Of a stretch of DNA of 64,000 nt, positions 18,512 to 28,651 are shown piece by piece. This stretch comes from Prochlorococcus sp. AG-402-A04. Its GTDB lineage: Bacteria > Cyanobacteriota > Cyanobacteriia > PCC-6307 > Cyanobiaceae. A model generated the notes under the pieces. It saw only the letters and a program-made list of their open reading frames with translations, had not been told where the DNA came from and searched no databases. The position numbers and the translations under genes were made by a program. Location: positions 1 through 64,000 of the forward strand of contig QCHG01000001.1 in NCBI GenBank assembly GCA_003278045.1. Direction: 5' to 3'. Every line of letters begins with the position of its first letter. The stretch's first letter is position 1.

Positions 18512-21253
18512 CTAATTAATATCGTAATTTAATTTGTTATTTTCTTCTAAAGAATTTAAAACTGATTTTGCTTGTTCTATAACTTCTTTTGGAACTCCTG
18601 CTAATTTAGCTGCTTCTATGCCATAGCTTTTGTTTGAGCCCCCTTTAACAATCCTGTGGCTAAAAATTAGCTGATCGTTATTTTGTTCTACTAAAACTTG
18701 AAAATTTTGTATATTCGTATTTGAATTTTTTAAATAATTAAGCTCATGATAGTGCGTAGCAAAAATAGTATTACATTGAATTTTTTTTGCAAGATATTCG
18801 CTTACTGACCAAGCTATTGAAAGTCCATCAAAAGTTGATGTCCCTCTGCCTATTTCATCAAGTAAAACTAGTGAGCTAGAAGTTGCCTGATTTAGAATGG
18901 ATGCAGTTTCAGACATTTCTACCATAAATGTTGATTGTCCAGATGATTGATCATCAACTGCTCCAATTCTTGTGAAAATCCTATCTGCAATCTTGATTTC
19001 AGCATTATTAGCAGGAACAAAGCTACCAATTTGTGTGAGAATTTGTATTAAACCAAGTTGTCTTATAAAGCAACTTTTTCCGCTTGCATTCGGACCGGTT
19101 AATATAATTAATTTTTGATTATCCTTAAAAGAGATATCGTTTGCTACAAACTTTTTATCACTTAACAATTGCTCTACAATTGGATTTCTTCCTGCGATAA
19201 TTTTTGTACTATTTTTTGTAATTGAATCATTTATAGGTATTAATGAAGGTTTTATAAAATTGTTTTCTACTGAAGTAATTGATAAACCAAGCAGTGCATC
19301 AAGAGATGCTATGGATTTTGCGATTGATCTTATTTGTTTTGTTTTTTCAGCAACTATATTTCTTAATTCGCAGAAAATTTCATATTCTTTTGATGAAGCT
19401 CTACTTTTTATTTGGAAAATCTTATTTTCTTTATTTTTGATTTCTGAAGTGATATACCTTTCTTCATTTGTAAGTGTTTGCCTTTTGATCCAATGTTGTG
19501 GAGCTAAATTAACTTTTGACTTATTAATAGAAATGTAATAACCAAAATTTTTATGATATTGAATTTTTAGGTTTGAAATTTTGCTAATTTTCCTTTCTTT
19601 GAATTCCTCTTTATTTAGCCACTCAGAGTAATCATCCATTAAATTGCGTAAACCATCTAATATATTGTCAACACCATCGTGAATAATGCCTCCTTCACTA
19701 ATATTTAGAGGAGGATTTTCTATTAGTTTAAAACTTATAGTATCAGCTAATTCTAAGAGTTCTTCATCAATATTTTTTAATTGATCAGTCCAATCTGGGA
19801 GATCATATTTAAATACATCAATTATCGATTTTAATCTAGGCAATTTTTTTAAACCTTCAGCTATTGCAATTAAGTCTCTGGGACTTGCATGACCTGCACA
19901 AGCTCTACCTGCAAGTCTTTCTAAATCCCCCATTGCTCTAAGTAAATTTTGGGTATCTGTACGTAATTTTTTAGATTCAATAAAGTTTGTAATTATATTT
20001 TGTCTTTTATAAATTTCATTAACGTTTAATAGTGGTGAATCTATCCACCTTCTTAAACACCTTGCACCCATGCAAGTATAAGTTCTATCAATACTCCATA
20101 GTAGCGAACCTACATATTTGTTTTCCCGTTGTGTATTTTTGATTTCTAAGTTTTTTTGAGTTTGATAATCAATAATTAATTTGTTGTGACCATATTGGAT
20201 TTGTGGAAAGTCTAATGAGATTTTTAAAGAGGAATCTTTATCTAAATTTGAAGGATTAATTTTTTCTAAATAATTTAATAAACCTCCAAGCGATCTAGTT
20301 GCATTGTTTAAATTTTTAAGTCCTATCCCTTCTAGGTTTGCAATTTGGAAATAATTTTTTATTAGATAATTTGCTTCATTAATTCCAAAATTAGTCTCTT
20401 GAGAAACAGTATATGTAATTTGACTATTTCCTTTAATTAATAAATTTCTTACTGCATTGCTTCCTACAATGATTTCTGAAGAATCTAATTTAATAATTTC
20501 ATCAAATAGTTTAGACAGAGATTTGCCTTCTAAAGTAATTAATTCTCCTGTGCTTACATCAGCTTTTGATATACCCCAATCATAAGATTCATCTGAGTTT
20601 TCTTCTGATAAGTAAATAGCAGTAATCCAATTATTTTTCTTTGCTATCAACATCCCCTCTTCAATTACAGTTCCAGGAGTAATTATTCTTGTTATTCCTC
20701 TCTTAATTGGAGTCCCATAATTTCCAGAACTTTTTTCTAATTGATCGCATATAACCACAGAATAATTTTTTTTAATTAAATCAGCACAGTATCTCTCCAT
20801 TGCATGATGGGGAACCCCTGCCATAGGGATTTTACCAATCTCTTTGCCAGCATCTTTACTAGTAAGCGTTATTTCTAAAAGATTAGATATTAATACAGCG
20901 TCTTCAAAAAAACATTCAAAAAAATCTCCTAATCTATAAAGTAATAACCTATCTTTATTTTCTTCTTTTAGAGTTACATAATGCTTCATTACAGGAGTTA
21001 ATTTCAGTTTGGAAACTGTTTTATAGCTATAAGATTCTTCATTGATGCAAACATTTTTGTTATTTGAAATTAAATCAGTCTTCAATTTATTTATTAAATT
21101 AGTTGAATTTTTTCTTTGTCTGGGTCTTTTTTGCGATTCTTTTTTTAAATCTTCCAAAGATAAATCTTCTGGAATATTTGTTATTTCTTTTTGCTCATTA
21201 TTATCATTACCAATCGCAAATAAATTCTTTTGAATTATCGTATCTTCTTGCAT
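18512..21253 (-). CDS. mutS: DNA mismatch repair protein MutS
   Basis: A 913-residue MutS1. The mismatch-reading motif is intact, F111-x-E113 in [10 protein letters not shown]. The ATPase has Walker A GPNASGKS near 719, a DEIGRGTST Walker B segment, and FATHYHEL downstream. About 75 residues precede the usual start of domain I, so the N-terminus is extended and Lys/Asn-rich compared with E. coli MutS. The protein recognises mispairs and recruits MutL. It diverges from psbZ with 140 bases between, and meets cobH tail to tail. Confidence 0.97.
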   Translation of the reverse strand: MQEDTIIQKNLFAIGNDNNEQKEITNIPEDLSLEDLKKESQKRPRQRKNSTNLINKLKTDLISNNKNVCINEESYSYKTVSKLKLTPVMKHYVTLKEENKDRLLLYRLGDFFECFFEDAVLISNLLEITLTSKDAGKEIGKIPMAGVPHHAMERYCADLIKKNYSVVICDQLEKSSGNYGTPIKRGITRIITPGTVIEEGMLIAKKNNWITAIYLSEENSDESYDWGISKADVSTGELITLEGKSLSKLFDEIIKLDSSEIIVGSNAVRNLLIKGNSQITYTVSQETNFGINEANYLIKNYFQIANLEGIGLKNLNNATRSLGGLLNYLEKINPSNLDKDSSLKISLDFPQIQYGHNKLIIDYQTQKNLEIKNTQRENKYVGSLLWSIDRTYTCMGARCLRRWIDSPLLNVNEIYKRQNIITNFIESKKLRTDTQNLLRAMGDLERLAGRACAGHASPRDLIAIAEGLKKLPRLKSIIDVFKYDLPDWTDQLKNIDEELLELADTISFKLIENPPLNISEGGIIHDGVDNILDGLRNLMDDYSEWLNKEEFKERKISKISNLKIQYHKNFGYYISINKSKVNLAPQHWIKRQTLTNEERYITSEIKNKENKIFQIKSRASSKEYEIFCELRNIVAEKTKQIRSIAKSIASLDALLGLSITSVENNFIKPSLIPINDSITKNSTKIIAGRNPIVEQLLSDKKFVANDISFKDNQKLIILTGPNASGKSCFIRQLGLIQILTQIGSFVPANNAEIKIADRIFTRIGAVDDQSSGQSTFMVEMSETASILNQATSSSLVLLDEIGRGTSTFDGLSIAWSVSEYLAKKIQCNTIFATHYHELNYLKNSNTNIQNFQVLVEQNNDQLIFSHRIVKGGSNKSYGIEAAKLAGVPKEVIEQAKSVLNSLEENNKLNYDIN

Positions 21254-21365
21254 ACTTTTTTAATTCCTAAATAGATATTAGGTAGAATTTTTTTTTTTGC
21301 ATTTAAAGTGGCTAAAGTATGTAAATTTTCTCTAAAAATTATCATTTTCATGAGATTATAGTATT

Positions 21366-21371
21366 TATAAT
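21366..21371 (+). promoter_or_regulatory. Probable -10 element of psbZ
   Basis: A perfect TATAAT lies 22 bases before the psbZ start codon, in the divergent mutS/psbZ region. No good -35 hexamer is seen at normal spacing, which is common in these A+T-rich genomes. The predicted leader would be about 15 bases. Confidence 0.4.
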
Positions 21372-21393
21372 ATTTGAAACCTAAGACTGAATT

Positions 21394-21591
21394 ATGCAGG
21401 CTGTTAACTTTTTCTTCGTAAATGCTCTATTATTTGCTTCTTTAATTGCGGTAGTTGGAGTACCCGTTTTATATGTGACTCAACCTTCTAGTGAGGAAGG
21501 ACAGCGAGAAAGTAGGAGAAAAATTTACTCTATTGCTGCTGTTTGGGTTGTTTTGGTTTTTGTTACAGGGATAGTTTCTTCATTAGTTTGA
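21394..21591 (+). CDS. psbZ: Photosystem II protein PsbZ
   Basis: A 65-residue protein with two transmembrane helices, residues about 5-28 and 44-64, joined by a polar loop with SSEEGQRESRRK. This matches PsbZ (Ycf9), a peripheral subunit of the photosystem II core that affects supercomplex and antenna attachment. The start gives the expected N-terminus directly before helix 1. ribH follows after 49 bases on the same strand, a short gap that allows cotranscription of otherwise unrelated genes. Confidence 0.94.
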   Translation: MQAVNFFFVNALLFASLIAVVGVPVLYVTQPSSEEGQRESRRKIYSIAAVWVVLVFVTGIVSSLV

Positions 21592-21640
21592 ACTTAATAC
21601 CTTTTCGTGAGAGTCTATTAATATATCTAAGTAAAATTTA

Positions 21641-22117
21641 ATGGCTATTTTTGAGGGTTCTTTTACTAATGCCTCTACTTTAAAAGTTGGGATTGTAATA
21701 GCAAGATTTAATGATTTAATTACAAATAAAATTCTATCTGGTTGTCTTGATTGTTTAAAAAGACATGGTTTAGATACTTCTGAATTAAGTAATCAAGTAG
21801 ATATAGCTTGGGTTCCTGGTTCATTCGAATTACCAATCGCAGCTAAAACCCTCATGAAAAAAAAGAGTTATGACGTTGTAATTGCTCTTGGAGCTGTGAT
21901 TCGTGGTGAAACTTCCCACTATGATGTAGTTATATCTGAGGCGAGCAAAGGTATTTCGCAAGTTTCAAATGAAAATAATGTTCCAATTATTTTTGGAGTT
22001 TTAACTACTGATACTATGCAGCAGGCTTTAGAAAGAGCAGGTATTAAAAATAATCTCGGTTGGAATTATGCTTTACAAGCAATTGAGATGGGATCCTTAA
22101 TTAAAAATTTAAATTAA
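21641..22117 (+). CDS. ribH: 6,7-dimethyl-8-ribityllumazine synthase
   Basis: A 158-residue lumazine synthase that joins 5-amino-6-ribitylaminouracil and 3,4-dihydroxy-2-butanone 4-phosphate, the step before riboflavin. VPGSFELP (from about residue 58) and [12 protein letters not shown] with the catalytic histidine H93 are present, and [12 protein letters not shown] is the phosphate-binding region. Family members form pentamers or 60-mer capsids. It is followed 61 bases later by a tRNA-Gly gene on the same strand. Confidence 0.96.
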   Translation: MAIFEGSFTNASTLKVGIVIARFNDLITNKILSGCLDCLKRHGLDTSELSNQVDIAWVPGSFELPIAAKTLMKKKSYDVVIALGAVIRGETSHYDVVISEASKGISQVSNENNVPIIFGVLTTDTMQQALERAGIKNNLGWNYALQAIEMGSLIKNLN

Positions 22118-22178
22118 TTGAAAAAATTTAATTATTTTTATCATTGCCCCCTTCTTTGAGATAAAATAAAAAAGTTAT

Positions 22179-22250
22179 GCGGATGTAGCTCAGTGGTAGA
22201 GCATCTCCTTGCCAAGGAGAATGTCGAGAGTTCGAATCTCTTCATCCGCT
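22179..22250 (+). tRNA. tRNA-Gly (anticodon GCC)
   Basis: A complete 72-base cloverleaf. The acceptor stem GCGGATG pairs with CATCCGC, the D arm starts AGCTC, the anticodon loop reads TTGCCAA with anticodon GCC, and the T arm is GAGAG-TTCGAAT-CTCTT. The discriminator base is T, as usual for bacterial tRNA-Gly. CCA is not encoded and must be added. Confidence 0.97.
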
Positions 22251-22295
22251 TTTAATGTTTGTATCTCTTAAAGTATTTGTAATGATCATTTTGTA

Positions 22296-22727
22296 ATGAC
22301 AAGAGTAATTTCTATTGAGGATTTAAAGGGATTATTTACTAAACCTTATGGTGCAGATGCACCAACAAAACAAAAATGGGCTGAATTTTATAATAAGAAT
22401 GTTATTTTTGTAGACCCAACGCAGCAAACAGAGGGCTTAGATTCTTATATCAAGGCTCAAGAAAAGCTAGTTAAAAGATGTGATGATGTTTTTCTAGAAG
22501 CTCATGCGATTTCCATAACTGAAAATTGTGGATTTGTTGAATGGACAATGGGTTTAAAAATTATGGGTAAAGAATTTATTTACCCTGGAACTACTCGTTT
22601 ATTATTTGGCGAAAATGGATTAATAAAAGAGCATAGAGATTACTTTGATTTTTGCGGTCCAACTTTTGGACCAGTTCCTATTTTAGGCCCTTTTATAAGA
22701 TGGCTTTATAGTAAATTTGTTTCTTGA
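22296..22727 (+). CDS. SnoaL/NTF2-like domain protein
   Basis: A 143-residue soluble protein whose pattern fits a SnoaL/NTF2-like alpha+beta barrel: an N-terminal helix with KQKWAEFYNKN, then VIFVDPTQQTEGLDSYIKA, and strands with WTMGLKIMGKEF and PGTTRLLFGENGLIKEHRDYFDF. The fold occurs in isomerases, hydrolases and pure binding proteins, so no reaction is assigned. The C-terminus is hydrophobic and proline-rich (GPVPILGPFIRWLYSK). A 10-base direct repeat overlaps the start codon (see findings). It meets a GNAT gene tail to tail. Confidence 0.7.
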   Translation: MTRVISIEDLKGLFTKPYGADAPTKQKWAEFYNKNVIFVDPTQQTEGLDSYIKAQEKLVKRCDDVFLEAHAISITENCGFVEWTMGLKIMGKEFIYPGTTRLLFGENGLIKEHRDYFDFCGPTFGPVPILGPFIRWLYSKFVS

Positions 22728-22750
22728 TTTAACTTTTATAGAAAAGAACT

Positions 22751-23206
22751 TTATATTTCACGAATTAATAAATTTTGGGAGGTAACTTCTTTGAAATCCA
22801 TTTGAGAATAAAACAATTTTTTATTCGTCGTCATTAAATATATTTTCTTTGTATTTTTAATTTTTTTTGAAGATAAAAGATTATTTACTATTAATTTGCC
22901 ATAACCATTGCCTTGATGATTTTGATCTATAACAATATCCCAAAGTACACCACGATAAATTTCATCTGTTAAAGCTCTACCAAAACCAACTATTTCCTTA
23001 CCAACCCAAAGACTTATTACAACATCACTTTTAGCAAGACATTTTTTTAAGTCATTAATTGTTCTATTTTTTGCCCAGAAAGCATTGTTATTTAGTAATT
23101 TTTGTAGCTTAATTAATCCATTTGTTGGTTTAAGATTAGGACCTAATCCAAAAACCCTTAACCCTAAAGCTCCTTTGGCATGTTTGATTAGAGATATTTC
23201 TTTCAT
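22751..23206 (-). CDS. GNAT-family N-acetyltransferase
   Basis: A 151-residue protein with a GNAT core. Motif A, which binds the acetyl-CoA pyrophosphate, is QGNGYG at 98-103 within IVIDQNHQGNGYGKLIV, and the preceding strands read IVGFGRALTDE and GVLWDIVI. The substrate may be a small molecule or a protein N-terminus and cannot be told from sequence. It diverges from secA with 175 bases between, and no neighbour suggests a pathway. Confidence 0.82.
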   Translation of the reverse strand: MKEISLIKHAKGALGLRVFGLGPNLKPTNGLIKLQKLLNNNAFWAKNRTINDLKKCLAKSDVVISLWVGKEIVGFGRALTDEIYRGVLWDIVIDQNHQGNGYGKLIVNNLLSSKKIKNTKKIYLMTTNKKLFYSQMDFKEVTSQNLLIREI

Positions 23207-23339
23207 TTATTAAAAAGATTTTTTAAAAATTGATGCCAGCTAGGTTATTTTTGTGACTTCAATCTAAATACATTAATCGATCGTTTCTATAAAATTAAAG
23301 AGACAATAGTTTTCTTCATTCTGTTGTAACGCACTAATT

Positions 23340-23345
23340 TATAAT
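23340..23345 (+). promoter_or_regulatory. Probable -10 element of secA
   Basis: TATAAT lies 37 bases before the secA ATG in the divergent GNAT/secA region; no -35 match is seen at 16-18 bases upstream. An AAGGAC sequence 12 bases before the ATG could be a weak ribosome binding site. Confidence 0.35.
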
Positions 23346-23381
23346 GTTTGTAATAAGATAATTTTTTAAGGACTTTGACTT

Positions 23382-26213
23382 ATGCTAAAACTTTTGTTGG
23401 GAGATCCGAATACACGAAAGTTAAAGCGCTATCAACCAATAGTGGAAGAGATAAATTTTTTGGAAGAGTCAATTTCTCAATTGACTGATGATGAGCTTAG
23501 AAAAGAAACTCAAAATCTTAAGTCAAAGATTTCATCAGAATTAGATTTTAAAAAACAAAAAGAACTCCTAGAAGAATTTCTTCCTAAAGCCTTTGCAATC
23601 GTAAGAGAAGCAAGTAAACGTGTTCTTGATATGAGACATTTTGATGTGCAGTTAATAGGCGGGATGGTTTTAAATGAGTGTCAAATTGCTGAGATGAAAA
23701 CTGGGGAGGGAAAAACTCTTGTCGCAACATTACCTTGTTATTTAAATGCTCTTACCGGAAAAGGTGTTCATGTTGTTACTGTAAATGATTATTTAGCTAG
23801 AAGGGATGCTGAGTGGATGGGACAAGTTCATCGTTTTTTAGGTTTATCCGTTGGTTTGATTCAGCAAGATATGAATCCAGTTGAGAGAAAGAAAAATTAT
23901 GATTGTGATATAACTTATGCCACAAATTCAGAATTAGGATTTGATTATTTAAGAGATAATATGGCTACTGATATTAATGAGGTAGTTCAAAGAAGATTTA
24001 ATTACTGCGTGATTGATGAGGTTGATTCAATATTGATTGATGAAGCAAGAACGCCTTTAATCATTTCTGGCCAAGTTGAAAGACCACAAGAAAAATATCA
24101 AAAAGCTGCAGAATTATCTTTGGCATTAATCAAAGCAAAAGAATTAAGTAAAGATGGTATTGATCCAGAAGGCGATTATGAAGTTGATGAAAAACAGAGA
24201 AGTTGTATATTAACTGATCAGGGTTTTGCAAAATGTGAGGAGTATTTGGGAGTTAATGATTTATATAATCCTCAAGATCCTTGGGCGCATTATATAACTA
24301 ACGCTTTAAAAGCCAAAGAATTATTTATTAAAGATGTTAATTATATTATTAAGAACGATGAGGCTGTCATAGTGGATGAATTTACTGGAAGGGTAATGCC
24401 AGGAAGACGTTGGAGCGATGGACAACATCAGGCAATAGAAGCGAAAGAGAGTCTTAAAATTCAGCCTGAGACTCAAACATTAGCATCCATAACTTATCAA
24501 AATTTTTTCCTTTTATATCCTGGTTTAGCAGGAATGACTGGAACTGCAAAAACTGAGGAGGTTGAATTTGAAAAAACTTATAAATTAGAATCAACAGTTA
24601 TACCCACAAATCAAATAAGAAAGAGACAAGATTGGCCTGATCAAGTATTCAAGACAGAGATTGGTAAATGGAAAGCGGTTGCTAAAGAAACCGCACAAAT
24701 TCATAGAGATGGTAGACCTGTTTTAGTTGGTACAACAAGTGTTGAAAAAAGTGAATTATTAAGTTCACTTTTATCAGTAGAAAAAATTCCACATAATTTG
24801 TTAAATGCTAAGCCAGAGAATGTTGAACGTGAGGCAGAAATTGTTGCTCAGGCAGGAAGAGCAGGTGCTGTTACTATTGCAACTAATATGGCTGGAAGGG
24901 GAACAGATATAATTCTTGGCGGTAATAGTGACTATATGGCAAGGCTTAAATTAAAAGAAATTTTAATTCCTTTGTTAGTCAAGCCTGATAATGAGCATAA
25001 GCCACCAATCCCTAAACAAAGAAATTCAAAATCTAAGGGTGGTTTTTCTAAAAAAGCTGGTTCAAATTTGAAAAAGAATATTTCAAATTCTTCAACAAGT
25101 CTTTTCCCTTGCAAATTAGATGAAGCAATTGAAAAGAAGCTCTCTCTTTTATCTGATGAACTTGTTAAAACTTGGGGAGATAGACAACTTTCTGTCTTGG
25201 AGCTTGATGACAAGATAGCTACAGCTGCAGAAAAAGCACCAACTAATGATAACTTGATAAAGCTCTTGAGAGAATCTTTGTCTGATGTAAAAAAAGAATA
25301 TGAAAAAGTTTTAATTCATGAAGAAGAAAAAGTAAGAGAAGCTGGTGGTTTACATGTCATTGGTACTGAGAGACATGAATCAAGAAGAGTGGATAATCAA
25401 CTTAGAGGAAGAGCAGGAAGACAAGGTGATCTTGGAAGTACAAGATTCTTTTTATCTTTAGATGATAATTTATTAAGGATCTTTGGAGGTGATAGAGTAG
25501 CAAATCTAATGAATGCTTTTAGGGTTGACGAAGATATGCCTATTGAGTCAGGAATGCTTACTAGGTCCTTAGAAAGTGCTCAAAAGAAAGTTGAAACCTA
25601 TTATTACGATATTAGAAAACAAGTTTTTGAATACGACGAAGTAATGAACAATCAAAGAAAAGCAGTTTATGGCGAAAGACTAAGAGTATTGAAAGGAATT
25701 GATTTAAAGAGACAAGTAATAGGATATGGAGAAAGGACAATGATTGAAATTGTAGATGCTTATATTAATCCTGATCTTCCTCCTGAAGAATGGAATATTG
25801 ATCAATTAATTTCTAAAGTCAAAGAATTTATATATTTATTAGATGATCTTAAATCTGATGATGTTAATTTACTTTCAATAGAAGAATTAAAAAACTATCT
25901 TCAAGAGCAGTTGCGAATAGCTTATGATTTAAAGGAATCACAAATAGAAAAGATTCGTCCAGGATTAATGAGAGAAGCTGAAAGATTTTTCATTTTGCAG
26001 CAAATCGATAATTTATGGAGAGAACATCTTCAATCCATGGATTCCTTGAGGGAATCAGTAGGATTAAGGGGTTATGGTCAAAAAGATCCATTAATCGAAT
26101 ATAAAAACGAGGGATATGATATGTTTCTCGAAATGATGACTAATATGAGACGAAATGTTATTTATTCAATGTTTATGTTTCAACCGAAAACTGACGTTAA
26201 TGAAAAAAATTAA
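23382..26213 (+). CDS. secA: Preprotein translocase ATPase SecA
   Basis: A 943-residue ATPase motor that pushes preproteins through SecYEG. Walker A is MKTGEGKT at 105-112, with a VIDEVDSIL Walker B near 210, and [19 protein letters not shown] in the second motor domain. A Lys/Ser/Asn-rich insertion sits between DIILGGN (from 509) and [11 protein letters not shown] (about 653), roughly 90 residues more than in E. coli. The C-terminus ends [11 protein letters not shown] without the cysteine zinc-binding tail of E. coli SecA. In cyanobacteria SecA serves both plasma and thylakoid membranes. It meets cysE tail to tail. Confidence 0.97.
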   Translation: MLKLLLGDPNTRKLKRYQPIVEEINFLEESISQLTDDELRKETQNLKSKISSELDFKKQKELLEEFLPKAFAIVREASKRVLDMRHFDVQLIGGMVLNECQIAEMKTGEGKTLVATLPCYLNALTGKGVHVVTVNDYLARRDAEWMGQVHRFLGLSVGLIQQDMNPVERKKNYDCDITYATNSELGFDYLRDNMATDINEVVQRRFNYCVIDEVDSILIDEARTPLIISGQVERPQEKYQKAAELSLALIKAKELSKDGIDPEGDYEVDEKQRSCILTDQGFAKCEEYLGVNDLYNPQDPWAHYITNALKAKELFIKDVNYIIKNDEAVIVDEFTGRVMPGRRWSDGQHQAIEAKESLKIQPETQTLASITYQNFFLLYPGLAGMTGTAKTEEVEFEKTYKLESTVIPTNQIRKRQDWPDQVFKTEIGKWKAVAKETAQIHRDGRPVLVGTTSVEKSELLSSLLSVEKIPHNLLNAKPENVEREAEIVAQAGRAGAVTIATNMAGRGTDIILGGNSDYMARLKLKEILIPLLVKPDNEHKPPIPKQRNSKSKGGFSKKAGSNLKKNISNSSTSLFPCKLDEAIEKKLSLLSDELVKTWGDRQLSVLELDDKIATAAEKAPTNDNLIKLLRESLSDVKKEYEKVLIHEEEKVREAGGLHVIGTERHESRRVDNQLRGRAGRQGDLGSTRFFLSLDDNLLRIFGGDRVANLMNAFRVDEDMPIESGMLTRSLESAQKKVETYYYDIRKQVFEYDEVMNNQRKAVYGERLRVLKGIDLKRQVIGYGERTMIEIVDAYINPDLPPEEWNIDQLISKVKEFIYLLDDLKSDDVNLLSIEELKNYLQEQLRIAYDLKESQIEKIRPGLMREAERFFILQQIDNLWREHLQSMDSLRESVGLRGYGQKDPLIEYKNEGYDMFLEMMTNMRRNVIYSMFMFQPKTDVNEKN

Positions 26214-26221
26214 ATCAGTAT

Positions 26222-26959
26222 TTAATCATCTCCAAGAAATTCAAAAATTTCTTTGTCTTTAAGATTTTGAGAATCACCGAGTTTTGAAATATCAATAGAT
26301 TCTGAGCTGGCTATACATTGTAGAGTTTTTTGTAATTTAAGAATTTCATTTTCAAGTGAGTCTATCCTATCCATTAAATTTTTTATCACATTAGCTTCTG
26401 CATCTGGTAAGGCAGAGTGAGCTAACGGATTAACTTTGACACCACTTTGATGAACTACCCTGCCAGGAACTCCTACCACAGTGCTGTTCCCCTCTACATT
26501 TCGAACAACTACTGAGCCAGCACCAATACGAGTATTAGATCCTACCGTGATGGATCCAAGAACTTTTGCGCCCGCACCGACTACAACATTTTCCATTAAG
26601 GTAGGGTGTCTTTTGCCATGGCTTTTACCAGTACCTCCTAATGTCACTCCCTGATAAAGCAAACAGTTATTTCCTATTTCAGCAGTTTCACCAATTACAA
26701 CTCCCATTCCATGATCTATGAAAACCCTTTTACCAATTTTTGCCCCAGGATGAATTTCAATACCTGTTGCTAGCCTATTAAGATGACTCAGTAAGCGGGG
26801 AATCAAAGGAATCTTTAATTGCCATAATTTATGCGTAAACCTATGAATAACTATGGATTGAAAGCCTGGGTAGCAAAGAAATATTTCTATTATTCCTCTT
26901 GCAGCGGGATCTCTCTCTCTGATAATCTCTATATCTGACTTAAAAGTTTTCAATATCAT
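26222..26959 (-). CDS. cysE: Serine O-acetyltransferase
   Basis: A 245-residue left-handed beta-helix acetyltransferase that makes O-acetylserine from serine and acetyl-CoA, the committed step of cysteine synthesis. Hexapeptide repeats run from about residue 68 (IHPGAKIGKRVFIDHGMGVVIG) to about 165, with the catalytic region GTGKSHGKRHPT. The last 50 residues form a predicted coiled coil (MDRIDSLENEILKLQKTL) and an acidic end not typical of E. coli CysE. A GntR-type regulator gene lies only three bases upstream, so the two are probably one operon. Confidence 0.95.
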   Translation of the reverse strand: MILKTFKSDIEIIRERDPAARGIIEIFLCYPGFQSIVIHRFTHKLWQLKIPLIPRLLSHLNRLATGIEIHPGAKIGKRVFIDHGMGVVIGETAEIGNNCLLYQGVTLGGTGKSHGKRHPTLMENVVVGAGAKVLGSITVGSNTRIGAGSVVVRNVEGNSTVVGVPGRVVHQSGVKVNPLAHSALPDAEANVIKNLMDRIDSLENEILKLQKTLQCIASSESIDISKLGDSQNLKDKEIFEFLGDD

Positions 26960-26962
26960 GGT

Positions 26963-27949
26963 TTAATTAATAACTCCTATTTCTTTTTTTAACTGATTTA
27001 TTGTATCGATACTTAAATAATTTTTCGCACATATTATTTGAGGTAATCTCATCAACTGAGAACGATTTTTTAATAATGTGTTTTCTACAACTGATAAACT
27101 AGGTCCATCACACACTATATGGTTCGAAGCCTTTAAAAGTGAGAGTAATCTACTGTTATTGTCTGAGATTGCCGTCATAAGCATTAATTCATTACCACGC
27201 ATGCTATGTATAATCACCTCTGCTGCTCTCAATAAACCAGGACTTATGCTAACAATACCTACACAACTTCCAGCATTTAATTCCTTGAGAATTTTTAATT
27301 CTTTTTGAAAGTCGCTCAAGTCAACTGCAATAGCGCGAACTCCATGTTGCTTAGCAACTTTTTCTAGAGGCTGTAAAAAATATCTACTTGTTACAATCGT
27401 ACCATTATTTGAATTACTCAAAACTTTTTCTAACTCTTCCATAGGAACAACTTCTACTGGTACGTTAATTGTTGTAGAAAGGTCTTCTGCTATTAACATA
27501 GAAGCTCCAATATCTTCTCTAGGAGTACTGACTATGATTCTTGAACCGCACTTAATACGCCAATCAATTTCATTGTTCAATATCTCTCTTGTCTCTTGTA
27601 AAGTGAATCCAAGACTAATTAAGTTGTCAATAACCTTCTTTGCTTCTTGATCAGGTGCTTTACTTATTTTATCTTTTGAGTAGAGTGATTTTGTAAATGC
27701 TTTTTTAGTAAGATTATCTCTCACATATATACCTGATCCAGCTATTGCTTCAACAACTCCATCAATTTCCAGTTGTCTGTAAACTTTGCTTATAGTATTA
27801 CGATGGAGTCCAGTCTGCATTGCAAGTTGCCGCGTGCTGGGAAGTCTGTGTCCAGGAGGAAAATGTCTTGCTGCAATAGCGAAACAAATTTGATTATTTA
27901 GTTGAGTAGATGCTGGGATATCACTGTCTTGTTGAATATGGAATCTCAC
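26963..27949 (-). CDS. GntR-family transcriptional regulator
   Basis: A 328-residue regulator. Residues 1-75 are a GntR winged helix with PGHRLPSTRQLAMQTG and TISKVYRQLEIDGVVE, the usual DNA-reading helix and wing. The rest does not look like a UTRA or aminotransferase effector domain; it alternates strands and helices (GTIVTSRYFLQPLEKVAK, GVRAIAVDLSDF, CVGIVSISPGLL), suggesting an alpha/beta binding fold of unknown ligand. It sits three bases upstream of cysE, so a link to sulfur or cysteine status is possible but unproven. Confidence 0.85.
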   Translation of the reverse strand: MRFHIQQDSDIPASTQLNNQICFAIAARHFPPGHRLPSTRQLAMQTGLHRNTISKVYRQLEIDGVVEAIAGSGIYVRDNLTKKAFTKSLYSKDKISKAPDQEAKKVIDNLISLGFTLQETREILNNEIDWRIKCGSRIIVSTPREDIGASMLIAEDLSTTINVPVEVVPMEELEKVLSNSNNGTIVTSRYFLQPLEKVAKQHGVRAIAVDLSDFQKELKILKELNAGSCVGIVSISPGLLRAAEVIIHSMRGNELMLMTAISDNNSRLLSLLKASNHIVCDGPSLSVVENTLLKNRSQLMRLPQIICAKNYLSIDTINQLKKEIGVIN

Positions 27950-27980
27950 TTTAGAAAAATCCTTTTAATTTACTTTTTGA

Positions 27981-28010
27981 TATAGTGACACTTTAACATT
28001 CGTCATATTT
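27981..28010 (-). promoter_or_regulatory. Candidate operator upstream of the GntR regulator
   Basis: TGAC (27986-27989) and GTCA (28002-28005) form an imperfect inverted repeat with a 12-base spacer, flanked by ATATAG and TAT, in the short region upstream of the regulator start at 27949. On the minus strand a TATATC -10-like element overlaps the proximal arm. Autoregulation is a guess from position and symmetry. Confidence 0.22.
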
Positions 28011-28031
28011 TTTGATAACAATTACTCACCC

Positions 28032-28598
28032 TTAATCTTTTTTAATAAGAGGAGTTTTGCGAGGGCTTAAAAACATAATCATGTTTCTCCCCTCTCTTTT
28101 TGGTTTTTGTTGAACTTCTGATTGCTCTTCTAAATCATTAGCCATTTTTAAAAGAAGTGTCTCAGCTAAATTTGAGTGTTGAATTTCTCTTCCCCTAAAA
28201 ATTACAGTGCATTTCACTTTATCTCCCGATTTTAGAAATTTAGTAGCTTGGCCAATCCGAACATCATAATCGTGCTTATCAATTTTGTACCTCATTTTTA
28301 CTTCTTTAACTTCTGTTTGATGAGATTTTTTTCTTGCTTCTTTAGCTTTCTTTTCTTGTTCAAATTTATATTTACCGTAGTCCATTATTCTACAAACAGG
28401 AGGATTTGCTTTTTCGCTTACCAAAACTAAATCAAGTTCTCTTTGAGATGCTATGTCTAATGCTTTTAATCTATCTATGACGCCTAATTGTTTTCCATCT
28501 GAATCAACGACTCTCAATTGAGGGTATTTTATTCTTTCATTTATATTTGGTAGCTCTCTAACTGGAGCTCTTCGGTCAAAGCGTGGGCGTGGGGGCAT
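28032..28598 (-). CDS. infC: Translation initiation factor IF-3
   Basis: A 188-residue IF-3, which binds the 30S subunit, blocks premature 50S joining and checks the start codon and initiator tRNA. The N-terminal domain has [15 protein letters not shown], the lysine-rich linker [16 protein letters not shown] follows at about 75-90, and the C-terminal domain starts [18 protein letters not shown]. The start is a plain ATG, unlike the AUU of E. coli infC. The first 20 residues are a basic Pro/Arg extension. miaA lies 53 bases upstream on the same strand, so both may be cotranscribed. Confidence 0.97.
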   Translation of the reverse strand: MPPRPRFDRRAPVRELPNINERIKYPQLRVVDSDGKQLGVIDRLKALDIASQRELDLVLVSEKANPPVCRIMDYGKYKFEQEKKAKEARKKSHQTEVKEVKMRYKIDKHDYDVRIGQATKFLKSGDKVKCTVIFRGREIQHSNLAETLLLKMANDLEEQSEVQQKPKREGRNMIMFLSPRKTPLIKKD

Positions 28599-28651
28599 TC
28601 AGTTAATTAAATAAATTGATTGGATGATGAACAAAATCTATTTTTATAAAG

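Noticed and set aside
22118..22150. Terminator after ribH
   Set aside because: The AATTAA/TTAATT stem is short and purely A-T; it is no better than expected in this base composition.
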